From assembly GCA_050179115.1 (NCBI GenBank), contig JBFXFL010000001.1:93286-157285 (forward strand): DNA of 64,000 nt. The letters run 5' to 3'. The position numbers and the translations under genes were made by a program. The notes beneath the pieces were generated by a model. The model was not told the DNA's origin. It searched no databases and worked only from the letters and a program-made list of their open reading frames with translations. Of this stretch, positions 38,112 to 47,057 are shown in pieces. Every line of letters begins with the position of its first letter. The stretch's first letter is position 1. The stretch is from JAGPUQ01 sp050179115 (GTDB lineage Bacteria; Pseudomonadota; Gammaproteobacteria; Pseudomonadales; Porticoccaceae).

Positions 38112-39149
38112 TCAGGCCGCTCCCAGGGGTGGCAGGCTGGTCATGGGCCAGCGCGGCAGGGCGCGGATGGCGAGATCGTCGCCGCCACCGTGCAGCAGGC
38201 GCTGACAGCCGGCGTAGGCGATCATCGCGCCGTTGTCGGTACAGAATTCGTTGCGCGCGTAACAGACCCGCGCGCCGCGGGCGGCGAGTTTGCGCTCCAG
38301 GCGCTCCCGCAGCAACCGGTTGGCGGAGACGCCGCCGGCAATCACCAGGGTACGCAGTCCGGTCTGCTCGATGGCCCGACTGCACTTGATCACCAGCGTG
38401 TCCACTACCGCTTCCTGAAAGGCGCAGGCGATATCGGCCCGGGTCTGTGCGTCCGGCAGGCCGTCGGCAGCACCGTGCGCGGCAACCGTGTTGAGGGTGA
38501 AGGTCTTGAGACCGGAAAAACTGAAATCGAGCCCGGGTCGATCCGTCATGGGGCGCGGAAACCGGAACCGGGCAGGGTCGCCCGATGCGGCGAGCCGGGC
38601 GATCTCGGGGCCGCCGGGATAGCCCAGATCGAGCATCTTGGCGGCCTTGTCGAAGGCTTCGCCGGCGGCGTCGTCCAGGGATTCGCCGAGCATTTCGTAC
38701 TCCCCGATGCCCGCTACCTGCACCAGCTGGGTGTGGCCGCCGGACACCAGCAACGCCACGAACGGAAAGGCCGGTGGCTCCGCTTCCAGCATGGGTGCGA
38801 GCAGATGGCCTTCCATGTGATGCACACCGATCGCCGGTACCTGCCAGGCATAGGCAAGGGCACGCGCCACCGCCGCGCCCACCATCAGCGCGCCGATCAA
38901 CCCGGGGCCCGCGGTATAGGCGATGCCGTCGATCTGCTCCGGCCGCGTGCCGGCGTCGGCCAGCACCACCTTGATCATCGGCAGCAGCCGGCGCACATGG
39001 TCGCGGGAGGCGAGCTCGGGCACCACGCCACCGTATTCGGCGTGCAGTTCGATCTGGCTGTGGAGGGCGTGCGCGAGTAGACCCCGCGCACTGTCGTAAA
39101 CAGCCACGCCGGTCTCATCGCAGGATGTTTCTATACCCAGAACCCGCAT
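38112..39149 (-). CDS. tsaD: tRNA N6-threonylcarbamoyladenosine transferase
   Basis: A 345-residue Kae1/TsaD ATPase-fold enzyme. 'VLGIETSCDETGVAVYDSARG' opens, 'GGVVPELASRDHVRRL' and 'HHMEGHLLAPML' supply the metal-binding histidines, and 'FSFSGLKTFTLN' and 'VIAGGVSANRLLRERL' follow. It transfers the threonylcarbamoyl group to A37 of ANN-reading tRNAs. It heads tsaD-folB-folK and is divergent from rpsU. Confidence 0.95.
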   Translation of the reverse strand: MRVLGIETSCDETGVAVYDSARGLLAHALHSQIELHAEYGGVVPELASRDHVRRLLPMIKVVLADAGTRPEQIDGIAYTAGPGLIGALMVGAAVARALAYAWQVPAIGVHHMEGHLLAPMLEAEPPAFPFVALLVSGGHTQLVQVAGIGEYEMLGESLDDAAGEAFDKAAKMLDLGYPGGPEIARLAASGDPARFRFPRPMTDRPGLDFSFSGLKTFTLNTVAAHGAADGLPDAQTRADIACAFQEAVVDTLVIKCSRAIEQTGLRTLVIAGGVSANRLLRERLERKLAARGARVCYARNEFCTDNGAMIAYAGCQRLLHGGGDDLAIRALPRWPMTSLPPLGAA

Positions 39150-39270
39150 GATCGCTCGCTACAACCAGGGGGGGCATGATAATCCCCGGGTTCGGGCCCT
39201 GGCCAGTTCGCGCCGATGGCACTGCCGCGGAGGGAATTCCACGCCCGCATCGGTCCGCGGCAACCCGGCT

Positions 39271-39299
39271 TTGCAACCGGCGCACTAAGTCAGTAAAAT
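39271..39299 (+). promoter_or_regulatory. Sigma-70 promoter for rpsU
   Basis: TTGCAA (39271-39276) and TAAAAT (39294-39299) are separated by exactly 17 bases, 46 bases before the rpsU start codon. Confidence 0.6.
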
Positions 39300-39344
39300 C
39301 CGCCTCCCGACCCTGCCCGCTTGGTCATTCAGGATAGAGCATAG

Positions 39345-39560
39345 ATGCCGTCAGTACGTGTCAAAGAGAACGAACCTTTCGACGTGGCCCTGCGCCGTTT
39401 CAAGCGCTCCTGCGAAAAGGCCGGAGTCCTGGCCGAAGTCCGCCGCCGCGAGTACTATGAAAAACCGGCCTGGGCGCGCAAGCGCAAGTCCGCCGCCGCC
39501 GTGAAGCGCCACGCCAAGAAGCTCCAGCGCGAATCCCGCAAATTCCAGAAAATGTACTGA
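39345..39560 (+). CDS. rpsU: 30S ribosomal protein S21
   Basis: A 71-residue S21 ('MPSVRVKENEPFDVALRRFK', 'EYYEKPAWARKRK', basic C-terminus). It binds the 30S subunit near the mRNA Shine-Dalgarno region. It is the first gene of the rpsU-yqeY-dnaG-rpoD operon; a promoter lies upstream and a hairpin lies just after it. Confidence 0.97.
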   Translation: MPSVRVKENEPFDVALRRFKRSCEKAGVLAEVRRREYYEKPAWARKRKSAAAVKRHAKKLQRESRKFQKMY

Positions 39561-39578
39561 CCGCGCGTTCTCCGGGTT

Positions 39579-39601
39579 GAAGCCGGCGCGGTGCCGGCTT
39601 C
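39579..39601 (+). terminator. Hairpin between rpsU and yqeY (probable attenuating terminator)
   Basis: Arms GAAGCCGGC and GCCGGCTTC flank a five-base loop, 19 bases after rpsU. No T run follows, so it should only partly stop transcription. It could account for unequal expression of S21 and the genes after it. Confidence 0.6.
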
Positions 39602-39632
39602 GTGGGCTGTCCATTCCAACCGAGCCCTGCGC

Positions 39633-40085
39633 ATGACCGAATCCGGCCTCAAAATCCGGCTGCAAGACGCGATGAAAGCCGCCCTGCGCGCCCGCGAACG
39701 GGCGCGTCTCGACGCCATCCGGCTGATGCTGGCGGAAGTCCAGCGCATCGAGGTCGACGAACGCATTGCGCTCGACGACGCGCGGGTACTTGCCGTGCTC
39801 GACAAGATGACCAAGCAGCGGCGCGACTCGGCGGCCCAGTACCGCAGCGCGGGACGGGATGAACTCGCCGCGCAGGAGCTGGCCGAGATCGAGATCATCG
39901 CCAGCTTTCTGCCCACCGCATTGACCCCCGCCGAGATCACTGCCCTGATCGAGCAGGCCATCGCCAGCAGCGGCGCCAGCTCGGCGCGCGACATGGGCAA
40001 GGTCATGGCGATACTGAAGCCCGAGCTCCAGGGCCGTGCCGACATCGGCGCGGTCAGCGCCCAGGTAAAAACCCGCCTGGGTTGA
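39633..40085 (+). CDS. yqeY: GatB/YqeY domain-containing protein
   Basis: A 150-residue protein made of the YqeY tail domain of GatB: 'ALRARERARLDAIRLMLAEV', 'DDARVLAVLDKMTKQRRDS', 'EIIASFLPTALTPAEI'. In GatB this helical domain contacts tRNA; the stand-alone protein's job is not settled. It occupies the slot between rpsU and dnaG as in other gammaproteobacteria. ATG at 39633 gives the family N-terminus. Confidence 0.92.
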   Translation: MTESGLKIRLQDAMKAALRARERARLDAIRLMLAEVQRIEVDERIALDDARVLAVLDKMTKQRRDSAAQYRSAGRDELAAQELAEIEIIASFLPTALTPAEITALIEQAIASSGASSARDMGKVMAILKPELQGRADIGAVSAQVKTRLG

Positions 40086-40157
40086 GTCCCGCCCATCCCT
40101 GGGCTCCCCGGCGAGCCGGTTCTCCGATACCCGAGCCCGTGTTTCAATAGGCTCCGC

Positions 40158-42092
40158 ATGGCCGGCCGCATCCCGCAATCTTTCATCGACGACCTGCTCG
40201 ATCGCACCGACATTGTCGATGTCATCGGGGAGCGCCTGGAACTGCGCCGCGCGGGCAGCAACCACAAGGCCCGCTGCCCGTTTCACGACGAAAAAACCCC
40301 CTCTTTCTCGGTCAACCAGGAACGGCAGTTCTATTACTGCTTCGGCTGCAACGCGGGCGGCAATGCCATCGGCTTTGTGATGGCCTATGACCATATCGAC
40401 TTTATCGCGGCCATCGAATACCTCGCCCACCGCGCCGGGCTGGAAATCCCCCGCGAAACCGACTCCGCCCCGGCCACGCGCCGCAACGAGCCCCTGTTGG
40501 CCATCCTCGAACGCGCCCAGACCTGGTATCGCGCGCAACTGCAGGAACACCCCGCTGCCGCGCAGGCGACCAACTATCTCAAGCAGCGCGGCGTGACGGC
40601 GGAAATTGCCCAGGAATTCGGCATCGGCTTCGCCCCGCCCGGCTGGGACAATCTCATCCGCTTTCTCGACGCCGGGAGCGATACCCAGACAGAACGTACC
40701 GACAGCGCGATTACCCTGCTGGTGGAGTCCGGACTTGCCGTCGCCCGGGAATCCGGCGACGGTCACTACGACCGTTTCCGCCACCGCATCATGTTTCCGA
40801 TCCGCGATGCACGCGGCCGCACCCTGGGTTTCGGCGGCCGGGTGCTGGGGGACGACCAGCCCAAATACCTGAACTCCCCCGAAACCCCGGTATTCCACAA
40901 AGGCCGCGAACTCTACGGACTCTACGAGGCGCGCACCCACTTGCGCAGCGGCACCCCGCTGCTGGTGGTCGAGGGCTACATGGACGTGGTGGCCCTGGCC
41001 CAGTTCGGGATTCGCAACGCGGTGGCAACCCTCGGCACCGCTGTCACCCACGAGCACGTCACCAAGCTGTTTCGCCACACCAGCGACCTGGTGTTCTGCT
41101 TCGATGGCGACGCCGCCGGCCGCCGCGCCGCGAGCCGCGCCCTGGATGTCTGCCTGCCGGCACTCGACGACGGCCGCGCGGTGCGTTTCATGTTCCTGCC
41201 CGACGGCGAAGACCCCGACACCCTGGTGCGGCGCATCGGCAGCGGCGAGTTCTCGCAACTGATCGCGTCGGCGCAGCCGCTCTCGGAATTTCTGTTCGCC
41301 ACGGCGGCGAGCGAACTGGACCTCGCGCTACCCGATGATCGCGCCCGCTTCTGCCAGCGCGCGGCGCCCATGATTCACCGCCTGCCGCCGGGCGTGTTGC
41401 GGCAACTGCTGCTGAGCGAACTGGCGACCCGCGCGGGGATTCCCGCCTCGACCCTGGAACAGCTCACCGCGCCCCGCGCCGGCGCCGGGCCCCGTGCCTC
41501 CGACCTTCCGGAGCATCGCACGACACCCGGCACGGTGACCAAGCCGCCCGCACCCGCGCCTCCGCACCGGGAAACAACTTCAAGACCGGGTCGCAACTAC
41601 AAGACACCGCTGGTTCACCACCTGCTGGCGCTGCTCCTGCATCACCCCCGCCTGTGCACGGAACTCGCAGAAACGCTGGAATCCCTGCGGGGCGAAGCCA
41701 TTCCCGATCTGGAGCTCGTCTTCAAGGTGTATGAGCTGCTGCAAAAAAATCCCGGTTACACCTTCAACCATGTACTGAGCTACTGGCACGGGATGCACGG
41801 TCAGGAGCAGCGCAATCTACTGGCCGGAATCGCCGCCAACGAGTTGCTACTGGCACCGGAAGCCGCGGCGGGGGACCATCTCGCCGAGGCGCGCGGAATC
41901 ATCGCGCGGCTCCAGGATCTGGCCGAGCGCGACAAGCCGGCGGCGGCGCGCCTGCGCGGTTTGCTCGATCGCGACGCCCTCTCGGCGGAAGATTGCGCGC
42001 GCATCCGTGCGCTCATCCTGGAGCTGTCGACCAGAATCCCGAACGACCCCATAATCACCGAAGCGAAACAACGTGTTATGAAATCTTCATAA
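40158..42092 (+). CDS. dnaG: DNA primase
   Basis: A 644-residue primase. The N-terminal zinc ribbon has 'CPFHDEKTPSF' and 'FYYCFGCNAGG'. The catalytic centre shows the RNA-polymerase basic motif and a TOPRIM domain with 'LLVVEGYMDVVALAQFG' and 'FCFDGDAAGR'. The C-terminal helicase-binding domain follows a Pro/Ala-rich linker at about residues 430-480. It lays down RNA primers at the replication fork. Normal length and position. Confidence 0.96.
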   Translation: MAGRIPQSFIDDLLDRTDIVDVIGERLELRRAGSNHKARCPFHDEKTPSFSVNQERQFYYCFGCNAGGNAIGFVMAYDHIDFIAAIEYLAHRAGLEIPRETDSAPATRRNEPLLAILERAQTWYRAQLQEHPAAAQATNYLKQRGVTAEIAQEFGIGFAPPGWDNLIRFLDAGSDTQTERTDSAITLLVESGLAVARESGDGHYDRFRHRIMFPIRDARGRTLGFGGRVLGDDQPKYLNSPETPVFHKGRELYGLYEARTHLRSGTPLLVVEGYMDVVALAQFGIRNAVATLGTAVTHEHVTKLFRHTSDLVFCFDGDAAGRRAASRALDVCLPALDDGRAVRFMFLPDGEDPDTLVRRIGSGEFSQLIASAQPLSEFLFATAASELDLALPDDRARFCQRAAPMIHRLPPGVLRQLLLSELATRAGIPASTLEQLTAPRAGAGPRASDLPEHRTTPGTVTKPPAPAPPHRETTSRPGRNYKTPLVHHLLALLLHHPRLCTELAETLESLRGEAIPDLELVFKVYELLQKNPGYTFNHVLSYWHGMHGQEQRNLLAGIAANELLLAPEAAAGDHLAEARGIIARLQDLAERDKPAAARLRGLLDRDALSAEDCARIRALILELSTRIPNDPIITEAKQRVMKSS

Positions 42093-42130
42093 GGTAAATT
42101 AGATGCCTGCCTCGGGTTGCAATCGGTGGC

Positions 42131-42156
42131 TTGACACCCCATTAATTGGGTACAAT
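42131..42156 (+). promoter_or_regulatory. Possible internal promoter for rpoD
   Basis: A perfect TTGACA (42131-42136) and a near-perfect TACAAT (42151-42156) lie in the dnaG-rpoD gap, but only 14 bases apart instead of about 17. It may be weak or need an activator; the spacer has the near-palindrome CCCCATTAATTGGG. Confidence 0.45.
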
Positions 42157-42194
42157 GCGCCGCTTTATCCGCGCGCCCCCCACCAGAGCGATCA

Positions 42195-44045
42195 ATGAGC
42201 GAAATCCAGCAGCAGTCCCGTATTCGTGAACTCATCAGCAAAGGCCGCGAGCAGGGTTACCTGACCTATGCCGAGGTGAACGATCACCTGCCGGAAGACA
42301 TTTCCGATCCCGATCAGGTCGAAGACATCATCCAGATGATCAACGACATGGGGATCAATGTGTTCGAGGCTGCCCCGGACGCCGACACCCTGTTGATGAC
42401 CTCGGGTGACGCCGCTCCCGACGAGATCGCCGCCGCCGAGGCCGCCGCCGCCCTGGCCGCGGTGGAAACCGAACAGCATCGCACTACCGACCCGGTACGC
42501 ATGTACATGCGCGAGATGGGCTCGGTCGAACTCCTCACCCGCGAAGGCGAAATCGAAATCGCCAAGCGCATCGAGGAAGGTATCCGGGAAATCATGGCGG
42601 CTTTGGCCGAATGGCCCGGTGCCGTCGACGCCGTGCTCGCCGAATACGACCTCATCGCCACGGGCGAGCGCCGCCTGGCCGACATCATCGCCGGCTATCT
42701 CAACCCCATGGACAATGTCCCGTCCGCACTGTCGATCGCCACCAAGGCCGCCGAACTGGCCGCCGCCAAGGCCGTGAACGCCGAGGATGACGACGATGAC
42801 GATGCCGATACCGAGGTGGAAGAAGACGAAGGCGGTCTTGACATCGAAGAGGCCCGCCGCCGCTTTGACGGAATCCGCCGCCAGAACGAAAAAACCAAGC
42901 GCTCCCTCGCACGCGGCGACCGCAAGAGCAGCGCCGTCCAGAAAAACCTCACGGAACTCAGCGAGCTGTTCAAATACCTGAAGCTGACCCCCAAACAGTT
43001 CGACCCGCTGATTCGCCAGGTTCAGGAAAGGATCGCCGAGGTCCGCAAACAAGAACGCAACATCATGGTGCTGTGCGTCAAGCGGGCCCGCATGCCGCGC
43101 AGCGAATTCATTGAGGGCTTTCCCGGTAACGAGACCAACACCAAATGGCTGGCGACGCTGACCCGCCGCAAGCAGCCCTATGCAGAAGCGCTCAAGACAT
43201 ATCAGGATGAAATCATCCGGATTCAGCAGCGTCTGGCGGTGAACGAAACCGAAACCGGCCTCAGCATCGCGCAGATCAAGGACATCAACCGCCGCCTCTC
43301 CATCGGGGAAGCCAAGGCGCGTCGCGCCAAAAAGGAGATGGTCGAAGCCAACCTGCGCCTGGTGATCTCCATTGCCAAGAAATACACCAACCGCGGCCTC
43401 CAGTTCCTCGATCTGATCCAGGAAGGCAACATCGGCCTGATGAAGGCGGTGGACAAGTTCGAATACCGTCGCGGCTACAAATTCTCGACCTATGCCACCT
43501 GGTGGATCCGGCAGGCCATCACGCGCTCCATCGCAGACCAGGCGCGCACCATCCGCATTCCGGTCCACATGATCGAAACCATCAACAAGCTCAACCGCAT
43601 CTCGCGGCAGATTCTCCAGGAGATGGGCCGTGAACCCACGCCGGAGGAATTGAGCCTGCGCATGGATCTTCCGGAAGACAAGGTGCGCAAGGTACTGAAA
43701 ATCTCCAAGGAGCCGATTTCCATGGAGACGCCCATCGGCGACGACGAAGATTCGCATCTCGGCGACTTCATCGAAGACCTCAACGTCGCCTCACCGATTC
43801 ACGCCGCCACCCAGGAAAGCCTCACCGAGGCCACGCGCGAAGTGCTGAATTCGCTGACGGCCCGTGAGGCCAAGGTGCTGCGGATGCGCTTTGGTATCGA
43901 CATGAACACCGACCACACCCTCGAAGAAGTCGGCAAGCAGTTCGATGTCACCCGCGAGCGGATTCGCCAGATCGAAGCCAAGGCGTTGCGCAAACTGCGC
44001 CACCCCAGCCGCTCTGAACACATGCGCAGCTTCCTCGACGATTGA
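42195..44045 (+). CDS. rpoD: RNA polymerase primary sigma factor (sigma-70)
   Basis: A 616-residue RpoD. Region 1.1 ('RIRELISKGREQGYLTYAEV'), an acidic spacer (a run of Asp/Glu at about residues 195-212), region 2 with 'FLDLIQEGNIGLMKAVDKFE' and 'STYATWWIRQAI', region 3, and region 4 with the 'TLEEVGKQFDVTRERIRQIE' helix-turn-helix are all present. It recognises housekeeping promoters. Last gene of the operon; tRNA-Ile2 follows 32 bases later. Confidence 0.97.
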   Translation: MSEIQQQSRIRELISKGREQGYLTYAEVNDHLPEDISDPDQVEDIIQMINDMGINVFEAAPDADTLLMTSGDAAPDEIAAAEAAAALAAVETEQHRTTDPVRMYMREMGSVELLTREGEIEIAKRIEEGIREIMAALAEWPGAVDAVLAEYDLIATGERRLADIIAGYLNPMDNVPSALSIATKAAELAAAKAVNAEDDDDDDADTEVEEDEGGLDIEEARRRFDGIRRQNEKTKRSLARGDRKSSAVQKNLTELSELFKYLKLTPKQFDPLIRQVQERIAEVRKQERNIMVLCVKRARMPRSEFIEGFPGNETNTKWLATLTRRKQPYAEALKTYQDEIIRIQQRLAVNETETGLSIAQIKDINRRLSIGEAKARRAKKEMVEANLRLVISIAKKYTNRGLQFLDLIQEGNIGLMKAVDKFEYRRGYKFSTYATWWIRQAITRSIADQARTIRIPVHMIETINKLNRISRQILQEMGREPTPEELSLRMDLPEDKVRKVLKISKEPISMETPIGDDEDSHLGDFIEDLNVASPIHAATQESLTEATREVLNSLTAREAKVLRMRFGIDMNTDHTLEEVGKQFDVTRERIRQIEAKALRKLRHPSRSEHMRSFLDD

Positions 44046-44077
44046 TCATCGCCGCGCACGACCACAAGGTAGTTCGC

Positions 44078-44154
44078 GGGCCCATAGCTCAGTTGGTTAG
44101 AGCAGTCGACTCATAATCGATTGGTCCCAGGTTCAAGTCCTGGTGGGCCCACCA
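44078..44154 (+). tRNA. tRNA-Ile2 (CAU anticodon, lysidine-modified type)
   Basis: A 77-base cloverleaf: acceptor GGGCCCA with TGGGCCC, D arm GCTC/GAGC, anticodon stem GTCGA/TCGAT (one G-U), loop CTCATAA, T arm CCAGG/CCTGG, and encoded ACCA end. The anticodon CAU could be Met, but the anticodon arm resembles the E. coli ileX tRNA ('GACTCATAATCG', 'TTGGTC') far better than elongator tRNA-Met. It should read AUA codons after lysidine modification by TilS. Its place after rpoD is also like ileX. Confidence 0.85.
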
Positions 44155-44282
44155 TCTTCCGATGGATCGCGACGGGTTGTGCCACAATCCGGCACCGAAA
44201 CATCCGCTCCGGAAAAGCTGGCCGGACGATTCCGGCCTCTCGGGCCACTGCATCGTCGCACGCTGCGCCACCTGACACCCCC

Positions 44283-44579
44283 ATGAACATACCCGTCATC
44301 ACCGTCCCCGAGCCCGCCGTGACTTGCGCAAACTGCGCTGCCTGCTGCTGCCGCCTGGAAGTCATGCTCATCACCGAGACGGGCGTACCCGAGCGCTTCA
44401 TCGAAACCGACCGATGGGGCGGGCGAACCATGATGCGGCTGGACGATGGCTGGTGCGCGGCGCTGAACCGCGACACCCTGATGTGCGGGATTTACGAGCT
44501 ACGGCCCCTGATCTGCCATGAATTTGCCATGGGTGAAGACGAGTGTGTGGAGGAGCGGCGATCGACCGGCAGCCAGTAG
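44283..44579 (+). CDS. YkgJ family cysteine cluster protein
   Basis: A 98-residue protein with the YkgJ zinc/iron-sulfur-binding cysteine pattern: 'CANCAACCCRLEV' near the N-terminus, then 'WCAALN', 'MCGIYELRPLICHEF'. Such proteins are widespread and their function is unsettled, with metal binding inferred from the cysteines. ATG 44283 begins directly before the cluster; longer frames start in the tRNA and are not real. Convergent with the nhaD gene. Confidence 0.85.
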   Translation: MNIPVITVPEPAVTCANCAACCCRLEVMLITETGVPERFIETDRWGGRTMMRLDDGWCAALNRDTLMCGIYELRPLICHEFAMGEDECVEERRSTGSQ

Positions 44580-44606
44580 CGCAGCACTGCTCTCCCGGGG
44601 CGCGAG

Positions 44607-46052
44607 CTACTCCAGCACCGCATGCCGGGCAAGCTTGAAGTATTCCACGTTGATCCAGAAGTGCAGCAGGATGCTCGCCGCGTAGCCCAGGGCAATGGCC
44701 CACGTCCATTTCAGGTGCGCGAAAAAAGTGTAGTGGCCGCGTGCAGCACCCATCACGGCGACACCGGCTGCCGATCCGATCGACAGCAGCGAACCCCCGA
44801 TCCCCGTCGTCAAGGTCACCAGCAACCACTGCCCGTCGCTCATATCGGGGAACATGGTGAGCACCGCAAACATCACGGGAATGTTGTCAATGACCGCTGA
44901 AATGATCCCAATCAGCACGTTGGCGATCGTCGGCCCCATGCCGGTAAAGAGGAATTGGGAACCGACCGCCAGGTAACCCAAGGTGCCCAAGCCACCCACG
45001 CACATGATGATGCCGTAGAAAAACAGCAGCGTGTCCCACTCCGACCGCGCGACCTGATTGAAGGTGTTGAGCGGCTGGTGCGGGTCACCCTGCGCGGCAT
45101 CACCGAGTCCGCCCTGGTCGATCATGCGATGGCGAATGCCGAATCCGGTGCGGTTCAGGATATAGCTCACCAGCATCAAGGCGCCGAGTCCTCCCATCAT
45201 TCCGAGCACCGGCGGCAGATGCAGAAAGCTGTGCAGGCTCACGGTCATGGCGATGGTGCCGATGAACATGAAAAGGATCAGGATGCCGCCGTATTGAATC
45301 ACTGGTCGGACGGACAGCGCCGCCGGCGTAGCCTTCGGCAACGTCATCGACATGATGGCCGCAGGTATCAACCAGCTGATCAGCGCCGGAATGAACAGCG
45401 CCAGGAATTCCTGGGCCGTGAGCACTCCCTTTTGCCAAACCATCAGCGTGGTGATGTCGCCAAACGGACTCCAGGCACCGCCTGCATTGGCGGCCACGAC
45501 AATACTGATACAGGCTGCCACCACGAATCCCGGATAGCCCTGGCCCACCGCAAGCGCCACTGACGCCATCACCAGCGCCGTGGTCATATTGTCGGCCACC
45601 GGCGACATGAAAAAGGCCAGCCCTCCGGTAAGCCAGAACAGCGTTCGCAGTGAATACCCGCGCGACACCAGCCAGCCGCGCAGCGCATTGAATACGCCGC
45701 GCTCATCAAGGGTGTTGATGTACGTCATCGCGACCAGCAGAAACAGGAACAGTTCGCCGTACTCCAGCAGGCTGTGGCGTACGGTGGTGCTCACGGTCTC
45801 GACGTCACCCTGCTGGGCATAGGCCACTGCGATCAGAGCCCAGATCAAGGTCGCCGCAATCAGCACCGGAATCGACTTGCGCAGATGAACCCACTCTTCC
45901 ATCACCACCAACACATACGCCGCGATGAACAGCGCGATGCACGGCAGGCCAATCCAGTGGAAGGTGAGGTCAGGGCCATTCTCGGGTACGGCGGCGGCGA
46001 ATGATGCCAGCGGCAACAGGGCCATCAACCCGCACAGAAGCGATCGCAACAT
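44607..46052 (-). CDS. nhaD: NhaD-type Na+/H+ antiporter
   Basis: A protein of about 481 residues with about a dozen membrane helices and a likely N-terminal signal-like helix ('MLRSLLCGLMALLPLASFAAA'). Signature pieces of the NhaD/arsB-like family include 'MSPVADNMTTALVMASVALAV', 'ANAGGAWSPFGDITTLMVWQKG' and 'VIDNIPVMFAVLTMFPDMS' with the ion-binding aspartates. It exchanges Na+ or Li+ for H+. ATG at 46052; the open frame upstream runs into the hsdR remnant and is not part of the gene. Confidence 0.92.
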   Translation of the reverse strand: MLRSLLCGLMALLPLASFAAAVPENGPDLTFHWIGLPCIALFIAAYVLVVMEEWVHLRKSIPVLIAATLIWALIAVAYAQQGDVETVSTTVRHSLLEYGELFLFLLVAMTYINTLDERGVFNALRGWLVSRGYSLRTLFWLTGGLAFFMSPVADNMTTALVMASVALAVGQGYPGFVVAACISIVVAANAGGAWSPFGDITTLMVWQKGVLTAQEFLALFIPALISWLIPAAIMSMTLPKATPAALSVRPVIQYGGILILFMFIGTIAMTVSLHSFLHLPPVLGMMGGLGALMLVSYILNRTGFGIRHRMIDQGGLGDAAQGDPHQPLNTFNQVARSEWDTLLFFYGIIMCVGGLGTLGYLAVGSQFLFTGMGPTIANVLIGIISAVIDNIPVMFAVLTMFPDMSDGQWLLVTLTTGIGGSLLSIGSAAGVAVMGAARGHYTFFAHLKWTWAIALGYAASILLHFWINVEYFKLARHAVLE

Positions 46053-46111
46053 GGAGCTGCACCCGAATGGCGTGCAGCGAGCATAAACGCCGCTCTCGCT
46101 GAATTCCAACC

Positions 46112-46411
46112 TTATCCGGAGCCGTGCCGGGACTGACAGATGTGGCTCGCCGAGCCGACCCTCGCCTTGAGCTGCGTCCACTGCCTTTGCAGCTTCTCCT
46201 TGCGCTCGGCGCTCGGCCTCCTCGCCCTCGATCCCCTCCTCGAACTGCGGGTCGATCTTCGGCCGCTCGGATTCCTTCAACTCCAGCTTCGCCAGCCGGC
46301 TCTCGTAGTAGATGAGCAGCGTCGCGCCATCGAATACGGTGCGTTGGATGTCGTAGACGCTGATGTAATCGCCGGATACCGCGCGCGCGTTGGCGTCGGC
46401 TTTTGCAAACC
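46112..46411 (-). pseudogene. Remnant of a type I restriction subunit R (hsdR)
   Basis: About 95 codons that match the C-terminal half of HsdR: 'VSGDYISVYDIQR', 'VFDGATLLIYYESRLAKLEL', 'ERPKIDPQFEE'. A 7-base tandem duplication (GCTCGGC at 46204-46210 and 46211-46217) shifts the frame; past it, the other frame continues 'ERKEKLQRQWTQLKARVGS' as HsdR does. Nothing of the helicase or nuclease parts is here. The sequence is joined directly to the end of the broken rhuM. Confidence 0.8.
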
Positions 46412-47057
46412 GGCGAGGCGGTGAAGCCCTTCTTCGCGCTCGCGGCCGAACAGATCCGTGGCCTCGCCGCGCCCGATCAGGTCGGCCTTGAGTCGCCCGA
46501 TCGCGGCGCGAGCCTCTGCCACGGCCGGCAAAGTGCCACCCCGGTGCCCCTTCGGCTCTTCCAGCAAGCCTTCGTCATAGCGTTGCAGGAGCAGGAAGGT
46601 CTGCGTATAGCGGGCAATGACATCGACCAGCCCGCGGCCCTGGTGGGTGGTCAGGGCCTCGCCGGCCGCTGCCTTGCGCACGAGCGAGAGCGCCGCCTCC
46701 AACTCGGCGGCGTTGCGCGCGAGGCGCTGGCGGTCGAGCGTGTAGCCGCGGACCAGGTGCTCGCGCAGCGTGCGGGTGGCCCAGATGCGGAACTGGGTGC
46801 CGCGCAACGACTTGATGCGATAGCCGACCGAGATGACTACGTCGAGGTTGTAGTGGTCGACCTGGTAGGTTTTCCCGTCCGCCCACCCGGAACGCGTTCC
46901 GGACGTGCTTGGTGACAACCGAGCGCTCCCGCCCGAACAGCTCGGCCATCTGGGCCTGGGTCAGCCAGACCGTCTCCCCATCGAGGCGCACATCCACCCG
47001 GACTTCGCCGTTTGGGCCCTCGTAGACGATCACCTCACCGCCCGGCGCTGCTCTCAT
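46412..47057 (-). pseudogene. Broken RhuM family gene
   Basis: The start is intact: 'MRAAPGGEVIVYEGPNGEV', 'VWLTQAQMAELFGRERSVVT', 'KHVRNAFR'. After that the frame changes and about 17 residues are lost, and the rest continues in another frame with 'ADGKTYQVDHYNLDVVISVGYR', 'LRGTQFRIWATRTLREHLV' and 'GLVDVIARYTQTFLLLQRYDEG'. The conserved C-terminal part is missing and replaced by the hsdR scrap. RhuM proteins often lie inside type I restriction loci; their function is poorly known. It overlaps the fic end by 23 bases. Confidence 0.82.

Noticed and set aside
39351..41258. A 635-codon minus-strand frame over rpsU, yqeY and dnaG
   Set aside because: It crosses three well-known genes and encodes no recognisable domain.
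42192..43757. A 521-codon minus-strand frame over rpoD
   Set aside because: Antisense of a fully conserved sigma-70 gene; repetitive and motif-free.
44078..44154. Assignment of the CAU tRNA as elongator tRNA-Met
   Set aside because: The anticodon arm and flanking bases resemble tRNA-Ile2 rather than tRNA-Met, and the place after rpoD agrees with ileX.
46053..46280. An upstream extension of the NhaD reading frame by 76 codons
   Set aside because: The added residues are the hsdR remnant read in frame by chance; NhaD proteins begin with the signal-like helix at 46052.
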